Shown: positions 21,842 to 28,232 of the stretch, piece after piece
How positions within the stretch are numbered: position 1 is the first letter of the stretch
Layout: each line of letters starts with the position of its first letter
NCBI GenBank assembly: GCA_002373205.1
Contig: DFJV01000002.1
Coordinates: 3,457-33,328 of the forward strand
Origin: Treponema sp. UBA3662
GTDB taxonomy: Bacteria > Spirochaetota > Spirochaetia > Treponematales > Treponemataceae
DNA length: 29,872 nt
Reading direction: 5' to 3'
Notes under the pieces: generated by a model
Database searches by the model: none
What the model saw: only the letters and a program-made list of their open reading frames with translations
What the model was told of the DNA's origin: nothing
Position numbers and translations under genes: made by a program

Positions 21842-23779
21842 TTACAGCGTAAAGCTTCCGATTATGTCTCCGAGGGAATTCAGGTCTTCCTGGTTTTTTG
21901 CGGATGCGGAGTTTACGTTTTCCATGGCGGATGTTATAACGTCTATGCTGTCCGTCATGAGGTTCATCTGGAGGTTTATCTTGGAGGTGACGTTGTTCAG
22001 GATTTCCATTTCCTTTACGACCTGTTCGCCGCCTGAAAGCATTTCTTTTGAACCGTCCCTTACGTGGCCTGTGTTTTGGGTGATTTCTTCCATTGTGTCC
22101 AAGACCTGCTGGTTTCCCTTTGCCTGTTCTTTAACGGCATCCATGATTTCTGTTTCCTGCATGCGGACTGTCTGGGTGAGTTCATAGATGATGTCGAACT
22201 TGTCTTGGACTTCCTTTGTGCTGTCTGCAACGTTAAGGATTGCCCTGGAGAGTCCCTTGAGGTTGTCGCGTATGGACTTGCTCTGCTTTGCCGACTGTTC
22301 CGCAAGTTTTCGTATTTCGTCAGCAACGACTGCAAAGCCTTGTCCTACGGCCCCCGCGTGTGCCGACTCGATTGCCGCGTTCATTGCGAGAAGGTTTGTC
22401 TGGCTTGCTATGTTCTGGATGATTGCGCTTGCTTCCATGAGCGAAGTTGAGCGCCCGATGATGTCCTGTGCCAGCTTTACGGCTCCCTGTATGCTTTTGC
22501 GGCCTTCGTCAGATGCCTGTCCAAGGGAATTTACGGCTTTGGAGTTGTTCTGTAGGACTTCCGTTATGTCGCGGATTTTTTCCACCATTTTGTTTACGGC
22601 GTAGGATGACTGCCTTACTGAGGAAGCCTGCATTTCTATGTTTGCGTTCAGGCCCTTGATGCTGCCAAGAATCTGGTTTGCGCTTGCGTTTGCCTCCTGT
22701 ACACCCTGGGCCTGCTTGTTCATCTCGTCGCGGACTGCTTGGATGTGCTCCATAATGTCCGTGACCTGCCCCAGGGCTTTTTCCATGTTTATGGACAAGT
22801 TGGTGGCATTTTCGTTGGAAAGGATTATTGAATTCTTAAAGCCGGTCAGAAGGTTCCGCATGGTGTCCGAAAATGAATTCATGTCGTTTACAAGGTCGCC
22901 CAGCTCGCAGCGGAGTATTATTGATACCGGCTTGGCGGTGTAGTTCCTCATGCTGAGCTCTTTTGCCTGGTTTGCAATGTCCTTTAGATTGAACTTTACG
23001 TCGCGGATACAAGTGTAGAAATCTATTACGGCCATGAGTATGCAGAGGGCTGCAACGGGAAGGATGTGCAGGGCAAGCAGGTTGTTGCTCATCAGACGGT
23101 TCTTGGGGATGAGGAAGGTGGAAAAAAGTATAAGGCTAATGCCTGTGAGTGCTGCCACGGAAATTGCCACTACGCGGGCTATGAGGGAAAGGGTCTGGTG
23201 TTTTGTCCTGTAGGGCAGCCAGTCTATTGAGTGCTCAACGCTCTGTAGGAAAAGGATGTAGACAAAGGCTCCAAAGATGAGTATTACACCTATGATGAGC
23301 ACAACAAGGTACATTAGCGGTGGCTTTCCCAGGAAGGCTTCCCAGCGCAGTCCTCTGGCTATATAGCGCGAATAATAGATGTTGGGCAGAGTAATGGAGC
23401 AGAGTATGGGAAGTATTATTGATATGTTTTCAAAGATGCGGACGGTTTTGTTCAGCTTGTCGATTGAATTTTCTGAGTGGTCGTAAGATTCTATGTTTGA
23501 CTTGTACCAGCGGAAGGTAACGAGTGGCAGGATTAGCTGTATTGCAAGGAAGATGTAGAGGATTGGGTCTGCAAGGGTATGGAAAAATTCCCTTAGGGTC
23601 ATTGCGCCCATGGAGCATGCAACGTAGCCCCAGATAAGCGGGGTAATAAGATATGCACTTAATAGCAATGGAAGGGTACGTTTTTTTATCAAACCTGGTT
23701 TTGAGGCGTCGTTGTTGCTTTCTGTTTGAACAACTTCTTCGGTTCCAAAACCAAATTCATCCAAAGAAATCTCTTCCAT
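21842..23779 (-). CDS. Methyl-accepting chemotaxis protein with six-helix membrane domain
   Basis: A 645-residue receptor. The signalling hairpin tip is unmistakable: IIQNIASQTNLLAMNAAIES, then AHAGAVGQGFAVVADEIRKLAEQS (residues 453-495). Long coiled-coil arms lie on either side (about 320-640). Instead of one periplasmic sensor domain between two helices, the N-terminal third has six hydrophobic segments (about 35-55, 72-90, 118-136, 154-178, 200-224, 234-254) joined by short loops, then a HAMP-like stretch (255-315). This suggests sensing within the membrane, of energy state, redox or a hydrophobic ligand, or through a partner. The C-terminus lacks a CheR-tethering pentapeptide. Its promoter overlaps the terminator of the phosphofructokinase gene. 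Confidence 0.9.
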   Translation of the reverse strand: MEEISLDEFGFGTEEVVQTESNNDASKPGLIKKRTLPLLLSAYLITPLIWGYVACSMGAMTLREFFHTLADPILYIFLAIQLILPLVTFRWYKSNIESYDHSENSIDKLNKTVRIFENISIILPILCSITLPNIYYSRYIARGLRWEAFLGKPPLMYLVVLIIGVILIFGAFVYILFLQSVEHSIDWLPYRTKHQTLSLIARVVAISVAALTGISLILFSTFLIPKNRLMSNNLLALHILPVAALCILMAVIDFYTCIRDVKFNLKDIANQAKELSMRNYTAKPVSIILRCELGDLVNDMNSFSDTMRNLLTGFKNSIILSNENATNLSINMEKALGQVTDIMEHIQAVRDEMNKQAQGVQEANASANQILGSIKGLNANIEMQASSVRQSSYAVNKMVEKIRDITEVLQNNSKAVNSLGQASDEGRKSIQGAVKLAQDIIGRSTSLMEASAIIQNIASQTNLLAMNAAIESAHAGAVGQGFAVVADEIRKLAEQSAKQSKSIRDNLKGLSRAILNVADSTKEVQDKFDIIYELTQTVRMQETEIMDAVKEQAKGNQQVLDTMEEITQNTGHVRDGSKEMLSGGEQVVKEMEILNNVTSKINLQMNLMTDSIDVITSAMENVNSASAKNQEDLNSLGDIIGSFTL

Positions 23780-23808
23780 ATTAACGGCTCCATACTTTTG
23801 TTGCAGTA

Positions 23809-23837
23809 ATTATAACTGAAAAAAGGGCAGTCTACAA
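23809..23837 (-). promoter_or_regulatory. Promoter of the chemoreceptor gene, overlapping a terminator
   Basis: On the minus strand, -35 TTGTAG (23837-23832), 17-bp spacer and -10 TATAAT (23814-23809) lie about 30 bp upstream of the ATG at 23779. The -35 lies in the loop of the terminator hairpin at 23819-23851. Confidence 0.5.
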
Positions 23838-23851
23838 GAAGTAAACTGCCC
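23819..23851 (-). terminator. Intrinsic terminator of the phosphofructokinase gene
   Basis: On the minus strand the stem GGGCAGT/ACTGCCC, extended by TAC/GTA, is followed by six T. It begins about 25 bp after the stop at 23876. This is a textbook rho-independent terminator. Confidence 0.85.
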
Positions 23852-23875
23852 CAAAATGCGAATTTTAATGAATAA

Positions 23876-25300
23876 TTATTTCTTGCCCATGCCGTTTACT
23901 TTTTCAAGCCTTGCAATGGCCTTCAGGTTGGCTTCTTCTGCTGTCTTGCGCTGGTATTCTGTAACTGTGTTGATGTTGTTTACCATATAAACTGGCTGGA
24001 GTGTAGCATCCAAACAGTCGCGCCAGAGTGAGCTTTCCGGGTCTACGGTGTTGCGCTTGAGGGTTGCCATTGTAATCGGGATGTGGACATATTTGTCGTG
24101 AACAAGGCCAATGACAATCTTTGTCTTACCAGCCATTGCTGCGTGAACGGCGTTGTTTCCAAGGCGCTCGCAGTAGATGGAGTCGTTTGCGGTTGTAACG
24201 GATGCGCGTACTTCGTAGCTTGGGTCAATGTACTTGAGGTTGATGTGGAAGCTCTTGTTTGCAAAGTATTCCATGATTTTGTCGCGGAGGAAGATGCCAA
24301 TGTCTGCAAGCTTCTTGTTGCCGGATGCATCTGTCTGGTTGGTTGTTGTAAGAAGCTCCTGTCCTGCACCCTCTGCTACTACGATAACTGCGTGATGGCG
24401 CTTTTCAAGGCGTTCCTGGAGGTGGGCAAGGAATCCGTTTGGACCGTCCATGTCGAATGGAACTTCCGGGATAAGGCAGAAGTTTGCCTCGTGGCTTGCA
24501 ATGGCGGCTGCTGTAGCAATAAAGCCAGATTCGCGGCCCATGAGCTTTACAAGACCAATACCGTTAATCTGTGAGTGGGCTTCCATGTGGCATGAATTTA
24601 TAGCCTGGGTTGCCTTCTGAACTGCTGTTTCAAAACCGAATGAGCGGTCTATGAACTGAAGGTCGTTGTCTACGGTCTTGGGGATGCCAACAACAGCGAT
24701 TTTTAAGCCGCGGCGGTCAATTTCGTTTGCAATGTCCAAGGCACCGCGCTGGGTTCCGTCACCGCCGATTATGAACATAACGTTGATGTTAAGGCGCTCT
24801 ATGGAATCTACGATGTCTGTTACACGGTCTCCGCCTCCACGTGAAGTTCCAAGGAAAGAACCTCCAATCTTGTGGATTGTGTCTACGTTGTCGGGGTTAA
24901 GGTCTACTGTGTTGAAGCCCTGTTCTGTAAAGAATCCCTTGTAGCCAAAGCGGATGCCACGGATTCTGCGTACGCCGTAGCGGTTCCAAAGGCAGCGTAC
25001 TACTGCGCGGATTACGTCGTTCAAACCTGGGCAAAGGCCGCCACAAGTACAAATACCTGCTGTAACGTGAGCAGGGTTAAAGTAAATGTTTTCTCTTGGA
25101 CCTGCTTTTTCCATAAGGTTGGACATGTCGTTGGCATCGCCCTTGTCGTCCTCAAAAACATTCACCAGATTGCGGACAAAAGATGTGTCCTTAACATAAG
25201 TTGCACGGAAATCACCATGCTCATGTGAAAGTTCAATTGGAGAGCGGACTTTGCATTCTCCTAAAGTTTCAACGGAAAAATCGTATTTTATTTTGTCCAT
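23876..25300 (-). CDS. 6-phosphofructokinase (TP0108-like; residue signature of ATP-dependent group)
   Basis: A 474-residue cytoplasmic glycolytic enzyme that phosphorylates fructose 6-phosphate. Motifs are AGICTCGGLCPGLNDVIRAV (81-100), GTSRGG, IIGGDGTQRG (177-186), GIPKTVDNDL (205-214), FGFETAV, and VKLMGRESGFIA. Gly after the GGD (position 182) together with Lys208 is the combination seen in ATP-using long-chain PFKs such as trypanosomatid enzymes; PPi-dependent enzymes have Asp at the first position. The length and the ~70-residue N-terminal extension match spirochaetal TP0108/BB0727-type proteins. AAGGTC lies 4-8 nt before the ATG. A consensus promoter lies upstream and a strong terminator downstream, so it is monocistronic. 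The phosphoryl donor is inferred from residues only. Confidence 0.9.
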   Translation of the reverse strand: MDKIKYDFSVETLGECKVRSPIELSHEHGDFRATYVKDTSFVRNLVNVFEDDKGDANDMSNLMEKAGPRENIYFNPAHVTAGICTCGGLCPGLNDVIRAVVRCLWNRYGVRRIRGIRFGYKGFFTEQGFNTVDLNPDNVDTIHKIGGSFLGTSRGGGDRVTDIVDSIERLNINVMFIIGGDGTQRGALDIANEIDRRGLKIAVVGIPKTVDNDLQFIDRSFGFETAVQKATQAINSCHMEAHSQINGIGLVKLMGRESGFIATAAAIASHEANFCLIPEVPFDMDGPNGFLAHLQERLEKRHHAVIVVAEGAGQELLTTTNQTDASGNKKLADIGIFLRDKIMEYFANKSFHINLKYIDPSYEVRASVTTANDSIYCERLGNNAVHAAMAGKTKIVIGLVHDKYVHIPITMATLKRNTVDPESSLWRDCLDATLQPVYMVNNINTVTEYQRKTAEEANLKAIARLEKVNGMGKK

Positions 25301-25360
25301 AAGACCTTACCTCAAAAAAGACTGTCTGGCGCAAAAATGCACCTTATTTTTCAATCTATT

Positions 25361-25389
25361 AACATAAACTGTTAAGGGCTAAATGTCAA
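25361..25389 (-). promoter_or_regulatory. Promoter of the phosphofructokinase gene
   Basis: On the minus strand a perfect -35 TTGACA (25389-25384), 17-bp spacer and -10 TATGTT (25366-25361) give an untranslated leader of about 55 nt before the ATG at 25300. Confidence 0.7.
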
Positions 25390-25452
25390 CATAATACGCG
25401 CAAACCACTTTTTTTTTTCTATTAAATATGGCAAATTATAAATGAGGGAAAG

Positions 25453-26223
25453 ATGAGGGACGAATCCTGGAACAGGTTTGAAGAACAAGAGCGCATGGAA
25501 AACAGAAAGCACAGTGAGCCTTCTGATGAATACAGCTTTTACGAAGCGGTTGCAAATGGAGACATAGAGACCGTTGAGCAGAATTTTGCCCGTGGTGATT
25601 TTGTAAATCAAGAAGGTAAGGGCAAGCTTTCCCTAAATTTTTTGCGCAACACAAAATATCATTTTGTGGTTACGGCAGCCCTGGTTACCCGCTTTTGCAT
25701 AGACGCTGGCATGGAAAACGAAGAAGCCTATACCCTTAGCGATTTTTACATCCTAAAAATGGATGAATGTGCAGACATACAGAGTGTTGTTGCCGTGTAC
25801 ACGGATATGGTCATGGACTTTACCAGAAGAATGCGAGTGCTAAAAAGACCCGCTTCCCTTTCCAAGCCCGTGCTAAAGTGCATAAACTATATTTACGAAA
25901 ATCTTACCAGGCAGATAAAGATAGACGAATTGGCCAAGGTTTCTGACCTTTCGGAAAACTATTTGTCGCATTTGTTCAAGAACGAGATGGGGGTTAGCCC
26001 GGCAGACTATATCCGCGAGCAGAAGATTGTCTACGCAAAGCAGATGCTTTTGAATTCTGATTATTCGGTCATGCAGATAGCGGATATGCTTTCCTTTAGT
26101 TCGCAGAGCCATTTTGTTCAGGTGTTCAAGAACATGGTTGGGCTTACCCCAAAGAAATTCAGGGAGCAGAAGCCGGAATTCCTTAAGAACAAGAAGGGAA
26201 CAGGGTATGAAAAAAAAGACTAA
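25453..26223 (+). CDS. AraC family transcriptional regulator
   Basis: A 256-residue DNA-binding protein. Its C-terminal ~100 residues form the double helix-turn-helix of AraC regulators: INYIYENLTRQIKIDELAKV, SENYLSHLFKNEMGVSPADY, then MQIADMLSFSSQSHFVQVFK and GLTPKKFRE. The N-terminal part (about 30-140) has LSLNFLRNTKYHFVVTAALV, and TRFCIDAGMENEEAYTLSDF follows it; this all-helical domain also occurs in AraC-type regulators of clostridia and spirochaetes and has no known ligand. GAGGG is close to the ATG. Its last 17 bases overlap the following gene, so the two are likely translationally coupled and the small exported protein may belong to its regulon. Confidence 0.88.
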   Translation: MRDESWNRFEEQERMENRKHSEPSDEYSFYEAVANGDIETVEQNFARGDFVNQEGKGKLSLNFLRNTKYHFVVTAALVTRFCIDAGMENEEAYTLSDFYILKMDECADIQSVVAVYTDMVMDFTRRMRVLKRPASLSKPVLKCINYIYENLTRQIKIDELAKVSDLSENYLSHLFKNEMGVSPADYIREQKIVYAKQMLLNSDYSVMQIADMLSFSSQSHFVQVFKNMVGLTPKKFREQKPEFLKNKKGTGYEKKD

Positions 26224-26743
26224 CCGTTTTGCCAGATTGATTTTTTTTGCAGCATTTCTTTTTACCGTTCAGTTTTTTTCTGCACAAGCAAGTGCGCTGG
26301 AAATTTACCGTCCGGAAAACTTTGGCAATATGAATATAGTTCCCTGCATGATTAGGGTTACGGATATGGATGGGAACGATGCGTCTTCTTCCATAATAAG
26401 CATTTCTTATTCCTGGTATTACGAAATAAACAAAAAGAAGGGAAAGTGGCTGCACCGTTACTGGAACGGCTGTTTTACAGGCGGAACCGTAGTTCACCTG
26501 GACATGAAGAGCGGAAGCTACAAAATCTCGGTTTACACTCCGGTAAAAGACCAGTCGGAATATGCTTCGCTTACAAGGCAGGATTGGATCTCCAACGAAT
26601 TTGTCTACAAGACGGGAAGCCCCGCGCTCAATGTTATTTTTGTAAGCCCTGTTGCAAATGACAACGGATTTTATACCGGAGCATGGCACATTGACTACCG
26701 CGCCCCCAAATTCTATATCTACACCAAGCCAAAGATGGAGTGA
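26207..26743 (+). CDS. Small exported hypothetical protein
   Basis: A 178-residue protein with a Sec signal peptide (basic MKKKTNRFARL, hydrophobic core, cleavage after SAQASA, about residue 30). No lipobox Cys and no later membrane helix, so it is probably periplasmic. The mature part is rich in aromatic residues and predicted beta strands (YSWYYEINKKKGKW, GSYKISVYTP, FYTGAWHIDYR), which suggests a single beta-sandwich domain. I recognise no family. I chose the ATG at 26207, inside the end of the AraC gene, because it gives a proper signal peptide; the upstream in-frame sequence is overlap with the regulator. Coupling to AraC suggests shared control. Confidence 0.75.
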   Translation: MKKKTNRFARLIFFAAFLFTVQFFSAQASALEIYRPENFGNMNIVPCMIRVTDMDGNDASSSIISISYSWYYEINKKKGKWLHRYWNGCFTGGTVVHLDMKSGSYKISVYTPVKDQSEYASLTRQDWISNEFVYKTGSPALNVIFVSPVANDNGFYTGAWHIDYRAPKFYIYTKPKME

Positions 26744-26797
26744 TTGGCTTTGTAAATGCAAAAAAAAAACTTAAAAAATTTGAAATTCAAGGAGAAC

Positions 26798-26860
26798 TTG
26801 AAAGACAAAACTTTTTTTTAGTGATATAGTAAGCCTATCACTTCTAAATTTGTCTTTCAA
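26798..26860. promoter_or_regulatory. Nested inverted repeats in the promoter region of the small-ORF module
   Basis: An outer perfect 12-bp repeat, TTGAAAGACAAA (26798-26809) and TTTGTCTTTCAA (26849-26860), encloses an inner 7-bp repeat, AGTGATA (26820-26826) and TATCACT (26836-26842). A smaller TTCAAG/CTTGAA pair (26786-26791/26797-26802) overlaps the left arm. TATAGT (26825-26830) is a plausible -10. These may be operator sites for the XRE proteins encoded downstream, or a structured leader RNA. Confidence 0.5.
26816..26832 (+). promoter_or_regulatory. Promoter-like motif TTTT(A/G)GTGATATA(G/T)TAA, copy 1
   Basis: Fifteen of 17 bases match a second copy at 27459-27475. Both copies lie 70-85 bp upstream of a small ORF with a strong ribosome-binding site. 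It probably contains the -10 region of each transcript. Confidence 0.45.
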
Positions 26861-26915
26861 AACTTGGGAGTAGTGCTCGTTGAGTACCTTGTATCTTAAA
26901 ACAGGAGGAACTGAT

Positions 26916-27089
26916 ATGTCGGCAGTTTCTGATAAATCTAACTTGCAAACACAAAAACTGCTTCAGTTACCACTTGTAAACCTTATGCAGGAATATGTTC
27001 AGCAGAGAAAGACACAGGGAATAATTAACGGGTATGGCCTATACGACCAGGCTACTTTTGAAGATTTTGAAGGGCAGACCAGCGCCTAA
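26916..27089 (+). CDS. Small hypothetical protein (57 residues)
   Basis: The start ATG at 26916 is preceded by AGGAGG at good spacing, so expression is likely; a longer frame from TTG at 26880 has no such support. The product is polar and probably soluble, with a Gln/Leu-rich helix (LQTQKLLQLPLVNLMQEYVQ) and an acidic end (TFEDFEGQTSA). No family is recognised. It is the first ORF of a run of four small genes ending at 28062, lies 45 bp before the first XRE gene and is probably co-transcribed with it. It might be a small regulator partner of the HTH protein, which is inference only. Confidence 0.65.
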   Translation: MSAVSDKSNLQTQKLLQLPLVNLMQEYVQQRKTQGIINGYGLYDQATFEDFEGQTSA

Positions 27090-27103
27090 GACTGTTTTCA
27101 CAT

Positions 27104-27128
27104 GCGTTGGCTCCCGATATTTAAGGAG
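27104..27128 (+). promoter_or_regulatory. Leader element GCGTTGG-CTCC...GGAG before XRE gene 1
   Basis: GCGTTGGCTCC (27104-27114) is followed by the ribosome-binding GGAG (27125-27128). CTCC is complementary to GGAG, so a short hairpin could mask the site. The same arrangement occurs before XRE gene 2. Confidence 0.4.
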
Positions 27129-27134
27129 AAACGA

Positions 27135-27410
27135 ATGTGCAAGATAAATAAACCAATAATAAATATAGAAGCAACCGCCGCAAAGATAAAAGAATGTAGA
27201 ATACGTGCGGGTTATTCTGTTCGAGAAGTCCAAGCAATTTTTAATTTCTCAAGCCCAGAAGCAATCTATGCCTGGGAAAAGGGAAAGTACCTTCCGACAA
27301 TAGACAACATGATTGTTATTGCCAACGTCTACGGTGTTTCTGTTGATGAATTCATCGTACGCGATTTTGTGGAAGTGGTGTGCGAGCTTTCGGAACCCAA
27401 GTCTGCTTAA
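27135..27410 (+). CDS. XRE-type helix-turn-helix protein 1
   Basis: A 91-residue protein that is almost entirely one Cro/C1-like domain: ATAAKIKECRIRAGYSVREV, QAIFNFSSPEAIYAWEKGKY, LPTIDNMIVIANVYGVSVDE. This subclass (xxIYxWExGKxLPTIDNL) is common in Firmicutes and treponemes as a stand-alone protein of unknown target. The ATG at 27135 has AAGGAG upstream; an in-frame ATG at 27102 is discarded because it lacks a ribosome-binding site and would cover the leader. It is paralogous to the protein at 27775-28062, sharing the residues around PTIDN and the GVxVDxxIV end. Likely a local transcription regulator, perhaps autoregulatory through the inverted repeats upstream. No toxin partner is visible. 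Confidence 0.82.
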   Translation: MCKINKPIINIEATAAKIKECRIRAGYSVREVQAIFNFSSPEAIYAWEKGKYLPTIDNMIVIANVYGVSVDEFIVRDFVEVVCELSEPKSA

Positions 27411-27458
27411 AAACAGATTTGCGCGTTTTTAAAGAAGCTCGCTAATGACACAAATTTG

Positions 27459-27475
27459 TTTTGGTGATATATTAA
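27459..27475 (+). promoter_or_regulatory. Promoter-like motif TTTT(A/G)GTGATATA(G/T)TAA, copy 2
   Basis: Near-identical to 26816-26832. It is preceded by the palindrome ACAAATTTGT (27450-27459), whose AAATTTGT half also occurs at 26846-26853. It lies upstream of the His-rich peptide gene. Confidence 0.45.
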
Positions 27476-27484
27476 TGTCATAAA

Positions 27485-27499
27485 GCGTTGAAGCAACGC
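27485..27499 (+). promoter_or_regulatory. Small hairpin GCGTTG-AAG-CAACGC
   Basis: A perfect 6-bp stem with a 3-nt loop in the leader of the His-rich peptide gene. The left arm repeats the GCGTTG that opens both XRE leader elements. Confidence 0.4.
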
Positions 27500-27542
27500 A
27501 AAAGTTGGCTTTGGCTGGCTTACACTTAAATGGAGGTTCAGA

Positions 27543-27728
27543 ATGAACGCTATGAACATCAATAAGATTCATTCCCATTCCCATGTTCATTCCCACGGGG
27601 AAAGTCATTTTTCTGAACATTCATGCGTGCATAATAGCCACGAAAGTGAATGCCAGTTGGAAAGCAGTTTGGAACATTCAGCTTCCTTTAGCTGCAAGTC
27701 AATTTTTGTAAGAGGAGCTTTGGCGTAA
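27543..27728 (+). CDS. Histidine-rich small peptide (61 residues)
   Basis: An ORF with a strong ribosome-binding site (GGAGG, 6-7 nt before ATG) encoding a peptide with 10 His, most in alternating positions: 10, 12, 14, 16, 18, 22, 26, 30, 33, 45. Three Cys lie at 28, 37 and 51. The His-x-His run resembles the metal-binding loops of zinc and nickel chaperones, so metal binding is plausible. There is no signal peptide or membrane helix. The C-terminus changes character (CKSIFVRGALA). It stands between two paralogous XRE genes and has its own promoter-like motif. It could be a metal buffer, a ligand sensor for the HTH proteins, or a precursor peptide. No modification enzyme is adjacent, so the precursor idea is weak. 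I know no named family. Confidence 0.65.
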   Translation: MNAMNINKIHSHSHVHSHGESHFSEHSCVHNSHESECQLESSLEHSASFSCKSIFVRGALA

Positions 27729-27742
27729 ACCTTCCTAAAAAA

Positions 27743-27766
27743 GCGTTGGGGCTCCAAAAATAGGAG
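27743..27766 (+). promoter_or_regulatory. Leader element GCGTTGGGG-CTCC...GGAG before XRE gene 2
   Basis: GCGTTGGGGCTCC (27743-27755) precedes the ribosome-binding GGAG (27763-27766) of the GTG-started XRE gene 2. It repeats the layout at 27104-27128 and could again fold to hide the site. Confidence 0.4.
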
Positions 27767-27774
27767 TTATCAAC

Positions 27775-28062
27775 GTGAAAACAACATTTCTAAGACCTGT
27801 ACTTGATGTGGATGCTACAGGCGCAAAAATCAAATCTCTTATGAAGCAGAGGGGAATCACTCCCCGTCAGTTGCAGATTATCCTCAACTTTCCCTATGTG
27901 CAGACTGTCTACAACTGGTTTTCCGGTAAGAACATGCCAACAATAGACAACCTAATTGTTCTTGCGCAGGTTCTTGGCGTAACCGTGGACGACATTATCG
28001 TTACAAAGATGGTTGACATAGAGATTGAGGACATGCAGGGAGTGGAAGCTCTTATAGCATAA
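27775..28062 (+). CDS. XRE-type helix-turn-helix protein 2
   Basis: A 95-residue paralogue of the HTH protein at 27135-27410. The domain reads DATGAKIKSLMKQRGITPRQ, LQIILNFPYVQTVYNWFSGK, NMPTIDNLIVLAQVLGVTVD, then an acidic C-terminal tail (VDIEIEDMQGVEALIA). It starts with GTG, with AGGAG 8 nt upstream, inside a leader like that of its paralogue. It ends only 6 bp before tRNA-Ser. It is a probable DNA-binding regulator of the local module. The acidic tail replaces the shorter one of copy 1 and may give partner specificity. Confidence 0.82.
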   Translation: MKTTFLRPVLDVDATGAKIKSLMKQRGITPRQLQIILNFPYVQTVYNWFSGKNMPTIDNLIVLAQVLGVTVDDIIVTKMVDIEIEDMQGVEALIA

Positions 28063-28068
28063 GTACCC

Positions 28069-28155
28069 GGAGAGATGGCAGAGTGGTCGATTGCGGCAGC
28101 ATGCTAAGCTGTTATGGCGGTAACGCTATCGGGGGTTCAAATCCCTCTCTCTCCG
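28069..28155 (+). tRNA. tRNA-Ser (GCT)
   Basis: 87 nt. The acceptor GGAGAGA pairs with TCTCTCC, the anticodon loop is ATGCTAA with anticodon GCT, a long variable arm follows (class II), and the T arm is GGGGG-TTCAAAT-CCCTC. The discriminator is G and CCA is not encoded. It reads AGC/AGU codons. Confidence 0.95.
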
Positions 28156-28160
28156 CTACC

Positions 28161-28232
28161 GGTCGGTTCGTCTAACGGTAAGGACAGCTGGTTTTCATCC
28201 AGCAAACGAGAGTTCGACTCTCTCACCGACCT
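28161..28232 (+). tRNA. tRNA-Glu (TTC)
   Basis: 72 nt. The acceptor GGTCGGT pairs with ACCGACC, the anticodon stem-loop is GCTGG-TTTTCAT-CCAGC with anticodon TTC, and the T arm is GAGAG-TTCGACT-CTCTC. CCA is not encoded and the discriminator base appears to be T. It lies 5 bp after tRNA-Ser, so the two are probably one transcript. It abuts the stop of the mutase gene on the other strand. Confidence 0.95.

Noticed and set aside
24083..24574. A 163-codon open frame antisense to the phosphofructokinase gene
   Set aside because: Composition follows the complementary codons of the real gene. No domain and no start signal.
27543..27728. His-rich peptide as a RiPP precursor
   Set aside because: No radical SAM, lanthipeptide, cyclodehydratase, protease or transporter gene is adjacent.
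27135..28062. A type II toxin-antitoxin pair
   Set aside because: Both HTH proteins are antitoxin-sized, but no toxin-like partner (HigB, RelE, HipA, Fic or similar) is encoded beside them.
28069..28232. tRNA genes as the attachment site of an integrated element
   Set aside because: No integrase and no repeat of the tRNA 3' end is found in the window.
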